From NCBI RefSeq assembly GCF_020386635.1, contig NZ_CP081942.1, forward strand, positions 3,224,001-3,288,000: a stretch of 64,000 nucleotides of DNA, written 5' to 3'. Positions 28,754-37,330 of this stretch are shown here, piece by piece. A program made the position numbers and the translations under genes. Each line of letters opens with the position of its first letter. Within the stretch, counting starts at the first letter, position 1. The notes below the pieces were generated by a model. It saw only the letters and a program-made list of their open reading frames with translations, was not told the origin of the DNA and made no database searches. The DNA comes from Pseudomonas sp. MM211. Lineage in GTDB: Bacteria; Pseudomonadota; Gammaproteobacteria; Pseudomonadales; Pseudomonadaceae.

Positions 28754-28790
28754 CACCCTGTCCGAATCAATCGGTCAGGGTGATTTTGTT
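28754..28790 (+). terminator. Intrinsic terminator after fliK
   Basis: CACCCTGTCCG and CGGTCAGGGTG pair with one mismatch around 7 bases and are followed by ATTTTGTTT. It ends the fliK unit before the fliL promoter. Confidence 0.8.
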
Positions 28791-28868
28791 TCTGGGCCAA
28801 TGCTCAGGTCAGATACTGCGCTTTCGCGTAACATGGCGCGCGCAGCAATTGCACCCTAGCTCATGAGC

Positions 28869-28884
28869 TGGCATAACACTTGCT
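28869..28884 (+). promoter_or_regulatory. Sigma-54 promoter of fliLMNOPQR-flhB
   Basis: TGGCATAACACTTGCT has exact GG-N10-GC spacing and the conserved TTGC box, 50 bases before the fliL ATG and after the fliK terminator. Confidence 0.85.
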
Positions 28885-28934
28885 CTCAACCCTTTGAAAG
28901 CGGAAGGTTCTCTGCTTCGTGACGGATTTTTGGC

Positions 28935-29459
28935 ATGGCTAAGAAGAACGCCCCACCCGCTGCTGACGCTGAGGCTGTAAGCAAACCGCCTGGCAAGCTG
29001 AAGCTCATCATCGTTATCGTTCTGGCGCTGCTGATCGCCGTAGGGCTTTCGGTTGGCGGCACCTGGTTCTTTCTCAGCAAGAGCGCGGCCAAGGAAGAAA
29101 CAGCCCATGAGTCAGCGCAGAATGCTGCTCCGGTCAAGCAGCCGGCCATTTATGAAGAGCTGGCGCCGGCGTTCGTGGTCAACTTTACCCAGAACGGTCG
29201 GGCCCGCTACATGCAGGTCAGCATTGCCTTGATGACTCGCGACCAGGCCGGCTTGGATGCATTGAAGGTGCACATGCCGGTACTGCGCAACAACCTGGTG
29301 ATGCTGTTCTCTAGCCAGGATTTCGCCACGCTGGTCACCCCGGTGGGCAAGGAGATGCTGCGTCAGCAGGCCACGGCCAGTGTGCAGCAACTGGCTGAGA
29401 AGGAGACGGGTAAGGTGACCGTCGAGCAGGTACTGTTCACCAACCTCGTGTTGCAATAA
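28935..29459 (+). CDS. fliL: Flagellar basal body-associated protein FliL
   Basis: FliL (174 residues) has one N-terminal membrane helix (about 22-46, LIIVIVLALLIAVGLSVGG) and a periplasmic stomatin-like domain ending EQVLFTNLVLQ. It supports the stators around the rotor. Thr/Lys-rich cytoplasmic residues precede the helix. It is the first gene of the fliL operon, directly behind a sigma-54 site, with fliM 15 bases later. Confidence 0.94.
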   Translation: MAKKNAPPAADAEAVSKPPGKLKLIIVIVLALLIAVGLSVGGTWFFLSKSAAKEETAHESAQNAAPVKQPAIYEELAPAFVVNFTQNGRARYMQVSIALMTRDQAGLDALKVHMPVLRNNLVMLFSSQDFATLVTPVGKEMLRQQATASVQQLAEKETGKVTVEQVLFTNLVLQ

Positions 29460-29474
29460 GGCGGGAGTCCGATA

Positions 29475-30446
29475 ATGGCTGTGCAAGACCTGCTGTCCCA
29501 GGACGAGATCGACGCGCTGTTGCACGGTGTCGACGACGGCTTGGTGGAAACCGAGGAATTCGTCGAGCCGGGTAGCGTCAAGGGATACGACCTGACCAGT
29601 CAGGATCGGATCGTGCGCGGGCGCATGCCGACCCTGGAAATGATCAACGAGCGTTTTGCGCGCTATACCCGCATCAGCATGTTCAACTTGCTACGTCGCT
29701 CCGCTGATGTGGCCGTGGGCGGTGTGCAGGTGATGAAATTCGGCGAGTACGTTCACTCGCTGTACGTGCCGACCAGTCTCAATCTGGTGAAGATGAAGCC
29801 GCTGCGTGGCACTGGTCTGTTCATTCTCGACGCCAAGCTGGTATTCAAACTGGTCGACAACTTCTTTGGTGGTGATGGCCGCCACGCGAAGATCGAAGGC
29901 CGCGAGTTCACCCCTACCGAATTACGTGTAGTACGCATGGTGCTCGATCAGGCATTCATTGATTTGCGTGAAGCCTGGGCCGCGGTGATGGACATCAACT
30001 TCGAATACGTCGGCTCGGAGGTCAATCCGGCGCTGGCCAACATCGTCAGTCCCAGCGAAGTCATCGTGGTATCGACCTTCCACATCGAGCTCGATGGTGG
30101 TGGCGGCGACCTGCACATCACCATGCCTTACTCGATGATCGAGCCGATTCGCGAGATGCTCGATGCCGGCTTCCAGTCCGATGTCGATGACCAGGACGAG
30201 CGCTGGGTCAAGGCCCTGCGTGAAGACATTCTGGAGGTCAGCGTACCGCTCAGCGCCACTGTCGCGCGGCGCCAACTGAAGGTACGCGACATTCTGCACA
30301 TGCAGCCGGGCGACGTGATTCCCGTCGAGCTGCCGGAACACATGATTCTGCGTGCCAATGGCGTGCCGTCCTTCAAGGTCAAGCTTGGCTCGCACAAGGG
30401 CAACCTGTCTCTACAGGTGCTCGATCCGATCGAGCGTCATCGCTAG
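29475..30446 (+). CDS. fliM: Flagellar motor switch protein FliM
   Basis: FliM (323 residues) forms the middle of the C-ring. Its N-terminal peptide LLSQDEIDALLHGV (residues 6-19) is the classic CheY-P binding motif. The GGVQVMKFGEYVHSL region and the CheC-like middle domain follow, and a C-terminal SpoA domain (KVRDILHMQPGDVIPVEL) pairs with FliN. The N-terminal motif closely resembles four repeats inside CheA in this same window. Confidence 0.96.
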   Translation: MAVQDLLSQDEIDALLHGVDDGLVETEEFVEPGSVKGYDLTSQDRIVRGRMPTLEMINERFARYTRISMFNLLRRSADVAVGGVQVMKFGEYVHSLYVPTSLNLVKMKPLRGTGLFILDAKLVFKLVDNFFGGDGRHAKIEGREFTPTELRVVRMVLDQAFIDLREAWAAVMDINFEYVGSEVNPALANIVSPSEVIVVSTFHIELDGGGGDLHITMPYSMIEPIREMLDAGFQSDVDDQDERWVKALREDILEVSVPLSATVARRQLKVRDILHMQPGDVIPVELPEHMILRANGVPSFKVKLGSHKGNLSLQVLDPIERHR

Positions 30447-30509
30447 CCACAATTTCGCCATGCGCCCGAGCGTGTGGCCCGACCGATAAACGCCAGCCGA
30501 GGTTGAACG

Positions 30510-30980
30510 ATGGCAGACGAGAACGAAAACACCACGCCCGAGGAGCAGGCACTGGCCGATGAGTGGGCTGCCGCCCTGTCTGAGTCCGGCGATGCTGATG
30601 GGCAGGACGATATCGATGCCATGCTGGCCGCCAGCGCATCAAGCCAGCCGGCTGCGCCGCGGGCGCCCATGGAAGAGTTCGGCAGCATGCCCAAGGCCAA
30701 CAATCCAGTTAGCCTGGAAGGCCCGAATCTCGATGTGATTCTCGACATTCCTGTCTCCATTTCCATGGAAGTAGGCAATGCCGACATCACCATTCGCAAC
30801 CTGCTACAGCTCAACCAGGGCTCGGTGATCGAACTCGATCGTCTGGCTGGCGAGCCGCTCGATGTGCTGGTCAACGGTACCCTGATCGCCCATGGCGAAG
30901 TGGTGGTGGTCAATGAGAAGTTTGGCATTCGCCTGACCGACGTGATCAGCCCCAGTGAACGCATCAAGAAGCTGCGCTGA
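30510..30980 (+). CDS. fliN: Flagellar motor switch protein FliN
   Basis: FliN (156 residues) has an acidic, Ala/Pro-rich N-terminal half (about 1-75) and a C-terminal SpoA domain (LDVILDIPVSISMEVG to FGIRLTDVISPSERIKKLR) that builds the lower C-ring. The GSVIELDRLAGEPLDVLVNG motif is typical (in family position). The long N-terminal extension is common in Pseudomonas. It is 4 bases ahead of fliO. Confidence 0.96.
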   Translation: MADENENTTPEEQALADEWAAALSESGDADGQDDIDAMLAASASSQPAAPRAPMEEFGSMPKANNPVSLEGPNLDVILDIPVSISMEVGNADITIRNLLQLNQGSVIELDRLAGEPLDVLVNGTLIAHGEVVVVNEKFGIRLTDVISPSERIKKLR

Positions 30981-30984
30981 AATC

Positions 30985-31410
30985 ATGAACAAAATCCTGT
31001 CTGCTCTACTGGTGTTGCCGCTTTCCGCGTTGGCTGCTGAGCCTGTGGCCCAGGCGCCTGCGGCCGCCAGCGGTATCGGTGGCCAATTGGTGCAGTTGGT
31101 CATCGGCCTGTTGTTGGTCGTTGGCCTGATCTTTCTGCTCGCCTGGATGATGCGCCGTGTGCAGCGCCTGGGCCCCAATGGTGGCAAGGTAATCAAGATC
31201 GTTGCTACCCAGGCCTTGAGCCCGCGTGATCGGCTGGTATTGGTGCAAGTGGGTAACGAGCAGATATTGCTCGGTCTCACCCCGGGGCGAATCAATCAGT
31301 TGCACGTGATGAACGAGCCGGTGCATTTGCCTGATGCTGAGCCTGCTTCGACGGAGTTCGCTCAGCGCCTGATGGAGCTGCTGGGCAAGGATCAGAAGGA
31401 CAAGTCCTGA
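30985..31410 (+). CDS. fliO: Flagellar export protein FliO
   Basis: FliO (141 residues) is a small membrane protein that helps assemble the FliP ring. It has a signal-like start ([16 protein letters not shown]) and one strong helix ([19 protein letters not shown], about 38-57), then a soluble SH3-like tail ([21 protein letters not shown]). The ATG at 30985 follows the fliN stop; a longer in-frame reading lies within fliN. Its stop overlaps the fliP ATG by one base. Confidence 0.92.
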   Translation: MNKILSALLVLPLSALAAEPVAQAPAAASGIGGQLVQLVIGLLLVVGLIFLLAWMMRRVQRLGPNGGKVIKIVATQALSPRDRLVLVQVGNEQILLGLTPGRINQLHVMNEPVHLPDAEPASTEFAQRLMELLGKDQKDKS

Positions 31411-32195
31411 TGCTGCGTCTTCTGCTTGTGCTGGTGTTCACCCTAGGCGCTTCGCTGGCTTTCGCTCAGGAACCGCCTGGCGGCATCTCGCTGATCCAGC
31501 AGGGCAACAACCCGCTGTCGATTCCAGCGATCACCCTGAGCACCGATGCCGAGGGGCAGCAGGAATATTCGGTCAGTCTGCAGATTTTGCTGATCATGAC
31601 TGCGCTGAGCTTTATTCCGGCGTTCGTCATGCTGATGACCAGCTTCACGCGGATCATCATCGTATTTTCCATCTTGCGTCAGGCCATGGGCCTGCAGCAG
31701 ACGCCGTCCAACCAGATTCTCATTGGCCTGGCGTTGTTTCTGACGATGTTCATCATGGCGCCGGTGTTCGACCAGATAAACCGCGAGGCGCTGCAGCCTT
31801 ACCTGAGCGAACAGCTGCCGGCGCAACAGGCGATCGAGCGGGCGGAAGTGCCGATCAAGAACTTCATGCTGGCGCAGACCCGTGAGAGCGATCTGGAGCT
31901 GTTCGTGCGCCTGTCCAAGCGCACCGACATCGCTACCCCGGAACAGGCGCCGCTGACCATCCTGGTGCCGGCGTTCGTGACCTCCGAGTTGAAGACCGCG
32001 TTTCAGATCGGTTTCATGATCTTCATCCCGTTCCTGATCATCGATATGGTGGTGGCGAGCATCCTCATGGCCATGGGTATGATGATGTTGTCACCACTGA
32101 TCATTTCGCTGCCGTTCAAGATCATGCTGTTCGTGTTGATCGATGGCTGGGCGTTGATCATGGGCACTCTGGCCAGCAGTTTCGGCACTTTATAG
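31410..32195 (+). CDS. fliP: Flagellar export gate protein FliP
   Basis: FliP (261 residues) forms, with FliQ and FliR, the helical export gate. It starts with a cleavable signal peptide ([16 protein letters not shown]) and has the family signatures [20 protein letters not shown] and [39 protein letters not shown] and a conserved C-terminal hydrophobic block follow. The ATG/TGA overlap with fliO shows coupled translation. Confidence 0.97.
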   Translation: MLRLLLVLVFTLGASLAFAQEPPGGISLIQQGNNPLSIPAITLSTDAEGQQEYSVSLQILLIMTALSFIPAFVMLMTSFTRIIIVFSILRQAMGLQQTPSNQILIGLALFLTMFIMAPVFDQINREALQPYLSEQLPAQQAIERAEVPIKNFMLAQTRESDLELFVRLSKRTDIATPEQAPLTILVPAFVTSELKTAFQIGFMIFIPFLIIDMVVASILMAMGMMMLSPLIISLPFKIMLFVLIDGWALIMGTLASSFGTL

Positions 32196-32205
32196 CGAGG
32201 CTCAC

Positions 32206-32475
32206 ATGACCCCTGAAGTTGCTGTCGACCTGTTCCGTGAAGGGCTCTGGCTGATCTCCCTGATGGTCGGCTTGCTGGTTATGCCCAGCCTGCTGGTGGG
32301 CCTTCTGGTGGCGATGTTCCAGGCTGCCACGCAGATCAACGAACAAACGCTGAGCTTCCTGCCGCGTCTGTTGGTGATGCTGCTGACTCTGATCGTTGCC
32401 GGGCCGTGGATGGTTCAGCAACTGATGGAGTACACCCAGAACCTGATCATGAACATCCCGCAGCTGATCGGCTGA
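32206..32475 (+). CDS. fliQ: Flagellar export gate protein FliQ
   Basis: FliQ (89 residues) has two transmembrane helices (about 15-40 and 52-75) separated by FQAATQINEQTLSFLPRL, the conserved loop of this family. It packs against FliP and FliR in the export gate. Its stop codon overlaps the fliR ATG. Confidence 0.96.
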   Translation: MTPEVAVDLFREGLWLISLMVGLLVMPSLLVGLLVAMFQAATQINEQTLSFLPRLLVMLLTLIVAGPWMVQQLMEYTQNLIMNIPQLIG

Positions 32476-33251
32476 TGTTCGAGCTGAGCGATGCGCAGAT
32501 AGGTAGCTGGGTCAGCAGTTTCGTGCTGCCGCTATTTCGCATCGCAGCGTTGCTGATGGTGATGCCGATTTTCGGTACGCAACTGGTGCCAACGCGTGTG
32601 CGGCTGTACCTGTCGCTGGCCATCAGCGTGGTTCTGGTGCCTACCTTGCCACCCATGCCGCAGGTGGAATCCATAAGCCTGCAAGCCTTCATGCTCATCG
32701 CCCAGGAAATTCTCATCGGCGTGATGCTCGGCTTCGTGCTGCAACTGTTCTTCCATGTTTTTGTGGTCGCCGGGCAGATCCTGGCGATGCAGATGGGGCT
32801 GGGTTTCGCGTCCATGGTCGACCCCGCAAACGGTATTTCGGTGCCGGTGATCGGTCAGTACTTCACCATGCTGGTGACCCTGCTGTTCCTGGCAATGAAT
32901 GGCCATCTGGTGGTGTTCGAGGTGCTCGCCGAGAGTTTCGTAACGCTGCCGCCGGGCTCCGGGCTGCAGGTCGAGCATTATTGGGAGGTGGCAACCAAGC
33001 TCGGCTGGGTGATGGGTGCGGCGCTGATTCTGGTGTTGCCAGCGGTTACCGCGCTGCTGGTGGTCAATATCGCCTTTGGCGTAATGACCCGGGCGGCGCC
33101 GCAGCTGAACATCTTTTCCATCGGCTTTCCGCTGACCCTGGTGCTGGGCATGGTGATCGTGTGGATTTCCCTGGCCGATATCCTTTCGCACTATCAGGGG
33201 CTGGCGTCCGAGGCGCTGATCATGTTGCGTGAGCTGGCGAGGGCAGGCTGA
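32475..33251 (+). CDS. fliR: Flagellar export gate protein FliR
   Basis: FliR (258 residues) completes the FliP5-Q4-R1 gate and is the seat for FlhB. It has about six helices, with family motifs PLFRIAALLMVMPIFGTQLV, FVVAGQILAMQMGLGFASMV and VMTRAAPQLNIFSIGFPL. The ATG at 32475 overlaps the fliQ TGA; its own TGA overlaps the flhB ATG. Confidence 0.96.
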   Translation: MFELSDAQIGSWVSSFVLPLFRIAALLMVMPIFGTQLVPTRVRLYLSLAISVVLVPTLPPMPQVESISLQAFMLIAQEILIGVMLGFVLQLFFHVFVVAGQILAMQMGLGFASMVDPANGISVPVIGQYFTMLVTLLFLAMNGHLVVFEVLAESFVTLPPGSGLQVEHYWEVATKLGWVMGAALILVLPAVTALLVVNIAFGVMTRAAPQLNIFSIGFPLTLVLGMVIVWISLADILSHYQGLASEALIMLRELARAG

Positions 33252-34387
33252 TGGCCGAGTCGGAAAGTGGTGCCGATAAAAGCGAGGAACCCACGGAGAA
33301 ACGCCGTCGGGAATCTCGCGAGAAAGGGCAAATCGCGCGCTCGCGCGAGCTGAACACCTTTGCCGTCATGCTGGCGGGTACCGGTGGCTTGCTGGCCACT
33401 GGCGGCGCCATTGGCAATGCGCTGCTGAATATCATGCGCGGCAATTTCGAGCTGACCCGCGAGATGCTGTTCGACGAGCGCAACATGGCGCTGTTGCTGG
33501 CCGCTTCCGGCAAGGTAGCCCTCGAAGCGCTGATGCCGCTGTTCATCGTCCTGCTGATTGCCTCCATCGTCGGGCCCATCGCCCTCGGCGGCTGGCTGTT
33601 CTCGGCCAAGGCCATGGCGCCCAAGTTCAGCCGCATGAACCCGCTGGCTGGGCTCAAACGCATGTTCTCGATGAAGGCGCTGATCGAGCTGCTCAAGGCG
33701 TTGGCCAAGTTCATTCTGATTCTGGTGGTGGCGCTGGTGGTGCTGTCGATGGATCGCGATGACCTCCTGGCGATAGCCAATGAGCCGATCGAGTCGGCCA
33801 TCATGCATTCCGCCGAAGTGGTGGGCTGGAGTGCGCTGTGGATGTCACTGGGGTTGATCCTGATCGCGGCTGTCGATGTGCCTTTCCAGCTCTGGGACAA
33901 TAACCAGAAGCTGAAGATGACCAAGCAGGAAGTCAGGGACGAATACAAGGACAGCGAGGGCAAGCCTGAGGTCAAGCAGCGTATTCGTCAGTTGCAGCAT
34001 GAGATGACCCAGCGCCGCATGATGCAGGCCGTGCCCCAGGCCGATGTGGTGATCACCAACCCGACCCACTTCGCCGTGGCCTTGAAATACGACCCAGAGA
34101 AGGGCCAAGCGCCCATGCTGCTGGCCAAGGGCAGCGATTTCACCGCGTTGAAGATCCGCGAGATCGCTCAGGAGCACAAAGTGATGCTGCTCGAGTCCCC
34201 AGCGCTGGCGCGTTCGATCTATCACACCACCGATCTCGATCAGGAAATTCCCGCGGGGCTCTATCTGGCGGTTGCCCAGGTGCTGGCTTACGTTTACCAG
34301 ATACGCCAGTACCAGGCAGGCAAGGGCAAACGCCCTGTTGAGCTCAAGGATCTGCCCATCCCGCCGGATCTACGGCGCGACGAGTAG
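33251..34387 (+). CDS. flhB: Flagellar export switch protein FlhB
   Basis: FlhB (378 residues) has a charged N-terminus (EEPTEKRRRESREKGQIARS), four membrane helices and a cytoplasmic domain that cleaves itself at N270-P271 in the NPTHFAVALKYD motif. Cleavage lets FliK switch export from rod/hook to filament proteins. A basic C-terminal tail (KLKMTKQEVRDEYKDSEGKP linker before the site) is present. It is the last gene of the fliL operon. Confidence 0.97.
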   Translation: MAESESGADKSEEPTEKRRRESREKGQIARSRELNTFAVMLAGTGGLLATGGAIGNALLNIMRGNFELTREMLFDERNMALLLAASGKVALEALMPLFIVLLIASIVGPIALGGWLFSAKAMAPKFSRMNPLAGLKRMFSMKALIELLKALAKFILILVVALVVLSMDRDDLLAIANEPIESAIMHSAEVVGWSALWMSLGLILIAAVDVPFQLWDNNQKLKMTKQEVRDEYKDSEGKPEVKQRIRQLQHEMTQRRMMQAVPQADVVITNPTHFAVALKYDPEKGQAPMLLAKGSDFTALKIREIAQEHKVMLLESPALARSIYHTTDLDQEIPAGLYLAVAQVLAYVYQIRQYQAGKGKRPVELKDLPIPPDLRRDE

Positions 34388-34389
34388 CC

Positions 34390-34423
34390 GCGCACATCAC
34401 GAGTTGCGGCCCGCGATGTGCGC
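34390..34423. terminator. Hairpin between flhB and sodC
   Basis: GCGCACATC and GATGTGCGC are 9-bp perfect arms with a 16-base loop between the convergent flhB and sodC stop codons. There is no T-run, so terminator function is only suggested. Confidence 0.4.
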
Positions 34424-34431
34424 CTGCGGTA

Positions 34432-34953
34432 TTACTTGATGACGCCACAGGCCACGCGGGCACCACCGCCGCCCAATGGTTTCGGGTGGTCAGCATGGTT
34501 ATCACCCCCTGCATGAACCATCAGGGCCAGATTCTTCAGCTCATCCACGCTCTTGATGCGCGGCGCCAGTACCGGCTGGCTGGCTTTGCCGTCTGCGGTA
34601 ACCAGCAGGGCGGGGAGATCGCCGAGGTGGCCATCACCCCATGGCAAACCGTGTTTGCCGGTGTTCTGCGGATCCCAGTGGCCACCAGCGGCTTCAGCTG
34701 CCGAGGGCTGGCCGTCCTTCGGTGCCGCATCGCAGCTGGGCTTGCTGTGCACATGGAAGCCGTGCACGCCTGGCTCCAGGTCGTGCAGATCTGGGGTGAA
34801 AACCACGCCGTAAGGGCTTTGGCTGATCACCACCTTGCCTACCGGGCTGTTGACGCCTTTGGCGTCCACGGCGTTCAGGTCGACCGTGAGGTCGGCGGCT
34901 TGCAGGCTAGCGGCGCAGCAACTGGCCAGTGCGGCCATCATCCAGCGTTTCAT
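34432..34953 (-). CDS. sodC: Periplasmic Cu/Zn superoxide dismutase
   Basis: SodC (173 residues) turns superoxide into hydrogen peroxide in the periplasm. A signal peptide ([16 protein letters not shown]) is followed by copper ligands in [11 protein letters not shown], zinc ligands in [20 protein letters not shown], the ligand in [18 protein letters not shown] sequence, and [12 protein letters not shown] with the second Cys of the structural disulfide. The ATG at 34953 has GAGGAG upstream. The gene is on the opposite strand between flhB and flhA, a non-flagellar interruption of the cluster. Confidence 0.94.
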   Translation of the reverse strand: MKRWMMAALASCCAASLQAADLTVDLNAVDAKGVNSPVGKVVISQSPYGVVFTPDLHDLEPGVHGFHVHSKPSCDAAPKDGQPSAAEAAGGHWDPQNTGKHGLPWGDGHLGDLPALLVTADGKASQPVLAPRIKSVDELKNLALMVHAGGDNHADHPKPLGGGGARVACGVIK

Positions 34954-35112
34954 ACATGACTCCTCGAGGATGGAAAATCCGTGGGCAAAAGCATCACCCA
35001 CAGGTTGGGACTGGAGTTTCCCGGCGTGGTTCGTGTTTTCGTCCTGCTCCGTAGCGGCTCATACCCGTTCAAGAAGCTTTGCAAGTCAGTGATTACGGGC
35101 TTTTCGGAGAGT

Positions 35113-35128
35113 TGGAAAGGTTCTTGCA
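35113..35128 (+). promoter_or_regulatory. Sigma-54 promoter of flhA
   Basis: TGGAAAGGTTCTTGCA keeps exact GG-N10-GC spacing and the TTGC box, 58 bases before the flhA start. The -24 element is less ideal (TGGAAA for TGGCAC). Confidence 0.78.
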
Positions 35129-35185
35129 AACATCCGCAGCAAAGACGCTCAGGCGTCAAAAGATTGAATCAGCTGGGGTAACCAC

Positions 35186-37315
35186 GTGGCAGTAGATCGC
35201 GCACAAATGATTGGCGACGTTCGCAGCAACCTTTCCGGGTTGCGCAACGGCAATCTCGGCATCCCGCTGTTGCTGCTGGTCATGCTCGCCATGGTCATGC
35301 TGCCGATCCCGCCGTTCCTGCTCGACGTGCTGTTCACCTTCAGTATCGCCTTGTCGATCGTCGTCCTGCTGGTGGCGATCTACGCGCTGCGGCCGCTGGA
35401 CTTCGCGGTGTTCCCGACCATTCTGCTGGCCGCGACCTTGCTGCGCCTGGCCCTCAACGTCGCCTCCACGCGGGTGGTATTGCTGCACGGTCAGGATGGC
35501 CACGACGCTGCCGGTAAGGTGATTCAGGCCTTCGGTGAGGTGGTGATCGGCGGCAACTACGTGGTCGGTATCGTGGTGTTCGCGATCCTCATGATCATCA
35601 ACTTCGTGGTGGTCACCAAGGGTGCCGGGCGTATCTCCGAAGTGAGCGCTCGTTTCACCCTGGACGCCATGCCCGGCAAACAGATGGCCATTGACGCCGA
35701 CCTCAACGCCGGCCTCATCGACCAGGTCGAAGCCAAGAAGCGCCGTACCGAAGTCGCTCAGGAAGCCGACTTCTACGGCTCCATGGACGGTGCCAGTAAA
35801 TTCGTTCGCGGTGACGCCGTCGCCGGCCTGCTGATTCTGTTCATCAACCTGATCGGTGGCATGGCCATCGGTATGCTGCAGCACGGCCTGAGCTTCGGCG
35901 ACGCCGGCCGCATCTACACCTTGCTGACCATCGGTGACGGTCTGGTGGCACAGATTCCGTCGCTGCTGCTGTCGACCGCCGCTGCGATCATGGTGACCCG
36001 GGTATCCAGCTCCGAAGACATGGGCGCCCAGGTCAATCGTCAGATGTTCGCCTCGCCCCGCGCGCTGGCTGTTGCCGCTGCCATCATGATCGCCATGGGC
36101 CTGGTGCCCGGTATGCCGCACACCTCCTTCATCAGCTTGGGCTTGGTCGCTGCTGGCGCCGCTTACTGGATCGCCAACAAACAGCGCAAGGTCAAGGAAG
36201 TCGAGATCCAGGAGGTTCAACGTCAGCAGGAGCTGCTGCCCGCCCAGCGTGCTCAGGAGGTCAAGGAGCTCGGCTGGGATGACGTGATGCCGGTGGACAT
36301 GGTCGGCCTGGAAGTCGGCTACCGGCTGATTCCGCTGGTCGACCGCAACCAGGGCGGGCAACTGCTGGCACGGATCAAGGGCGTGCGCAAGAAGCTCTCA
36401 CAGGAGATGGGCTTCCTAATGCCGTCCGTGCACATTCGCGACAACTTGGATCTGCAACCCAATGCCTATCGCCTGACCCTGATGGGTGTCAGCGTCGCCG
36501 AGGCCGAGGTGTATCCGGATCGCGAGCTGGCGATCAACCCGGGTCAGGTGTTCGGCACCCTCAATGGCGTCGCCGCCAAAGATCCGGCGTTCGGCCTGGA
36601 GGCAGTCTGGATCGATCCCGGTCAGCGTGACCAGGCACAGTCCCTCGGTTACACCGTGGTGGACGCCAGTACCGTGGTCGCTACCCACCTCAATCAGATT
36701 CTGCACAAGCATGCCCATGAGCTGCTGGGCCATGAAGAAGTCCAGCAATTGATGCAATTGTTGGCGAAAAGCTCGCCAAAACTGGCAGAAGAGCTGGTTC
36801 CTGGCCTGATCTCGCTGTCGACTCTGCTCAAGGTACTGCAGGCACTGTTGCAGGAGCAGGTGCCGGTTCGCGACATCCGTACCATTGCCGAAGCCATCGC
36901 CAACGTCGCGCCACGGAGTCAAGATCCCGCCGCCATGGTTGCCGCAGTGCGCGTCTCGTTGGCTCGCGCAATCGTGCAAAACATCGTGGGACTAGAGCCG
37001 GAGCTGCCTGTGATCACCCTTGAGCCAAGGTTGGAACAGATATTGCTAAATAGTCTTCAGAAGGCCGGTCAAGGCTCCGAGGATGGCATCCTCCTGGAGC
37101 CTGGCATGGCCGAGAAGCTGCAACGTTCCCTGGTGGAAGCAGCGCAGCGTCAGGAGATGCTTGGCAAGCCGGTGATTCTGCTGGCGGCCGGGCCGGTTCG
37201 GGGAATGCTCTCGCGTTTCGCCCGGTTGGCCGTCCCGAGCATGCATGTTCTGGCGTACCAGGAAATTCCGGACAACAAGCAGGTCACCATCGTTGCGACG
37301 GTGGGGCAGAACTAA
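35186..37315 (+). CDS. flhA: Flagellar export gate protein FlhA
   Basis: FlhA (709 residues) is the ring-forming export gate subunit. Eight N-terminal helices include the conserved stretch PTILLAATLLRLALNVASTR and the FHIPEP-type loop (KGAGRISEVSARFTLDAMPG, then KQMAIDADLNAGLID). The cytoplasmic domain from about residue 340 binds chaperone-substrate complexes. Translation begins at GTG 35186, preceded by GGGGT. It heads the flhA-flhF-fleN-fliA unit behind a sigma-54 promoter. Confidence 0.97.
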   Translation: MAVDRAQMIGDVRSNLSGLRNGNLGIPLLLLVMLAMVMLPIPPFLLDVLFTFSIALSIVVLLVAIYALRPLDFAVFPTILLAATLLRLALNVASTRVVLLHGQDGHDAAGKVIQAFGEVVIGGNYVVGIVVFAILMIINFVVVTKGAGRISEVSARFTLDAMPGKQMAIDADLNAGLIDQVEAKKRRTEVAQEADFYGSMDGASKFVRGDAVAGLLILFINLIGGMAIGMLQHGLSFGDAGRIYTLLTIGDGLVAQIPSLLLSTAAAIMVTRVSSSEDMGAQVNRQMFASPRALAVAAAIMIAMGLVPGMPHTSFISLGLVAAGAAYWIANKQRKVKEVEIQEVQRQQELLPAQRAQEVKELGWDDVMPVDMVGLEVGYRLIPLVDRNQGGQLLARIKGVRKKLSQEMGFLMPSVHIRDNLDLQPNAYRLTLMGVSVAEAEVYPDRELAINPGQVFGTLNGVAAKDPAFGLEAVWIDPGQRDQAQSLGYTVVDASTVVATHLNQILHKHAHELLGHEEVQQLMQLLAKSSPKLAEELVPGLISLSTLLKVLQALLQEQVPVRDIRTIAEAIANVAPRSQDPAAMVAAVRVSLARAIVQNIVGLEPELPVITLEPRLEQILLNSLQKAGQGSEDGILLEPGMAEKLQRSLVEAAQRQEMLGKPVILLAAGPVRGMLSRFARLAVPSMHVLAYQEIPDNKQVTIVATVGQN

Positions 37316-37330
37316 TCGAGGGTACGGGCC

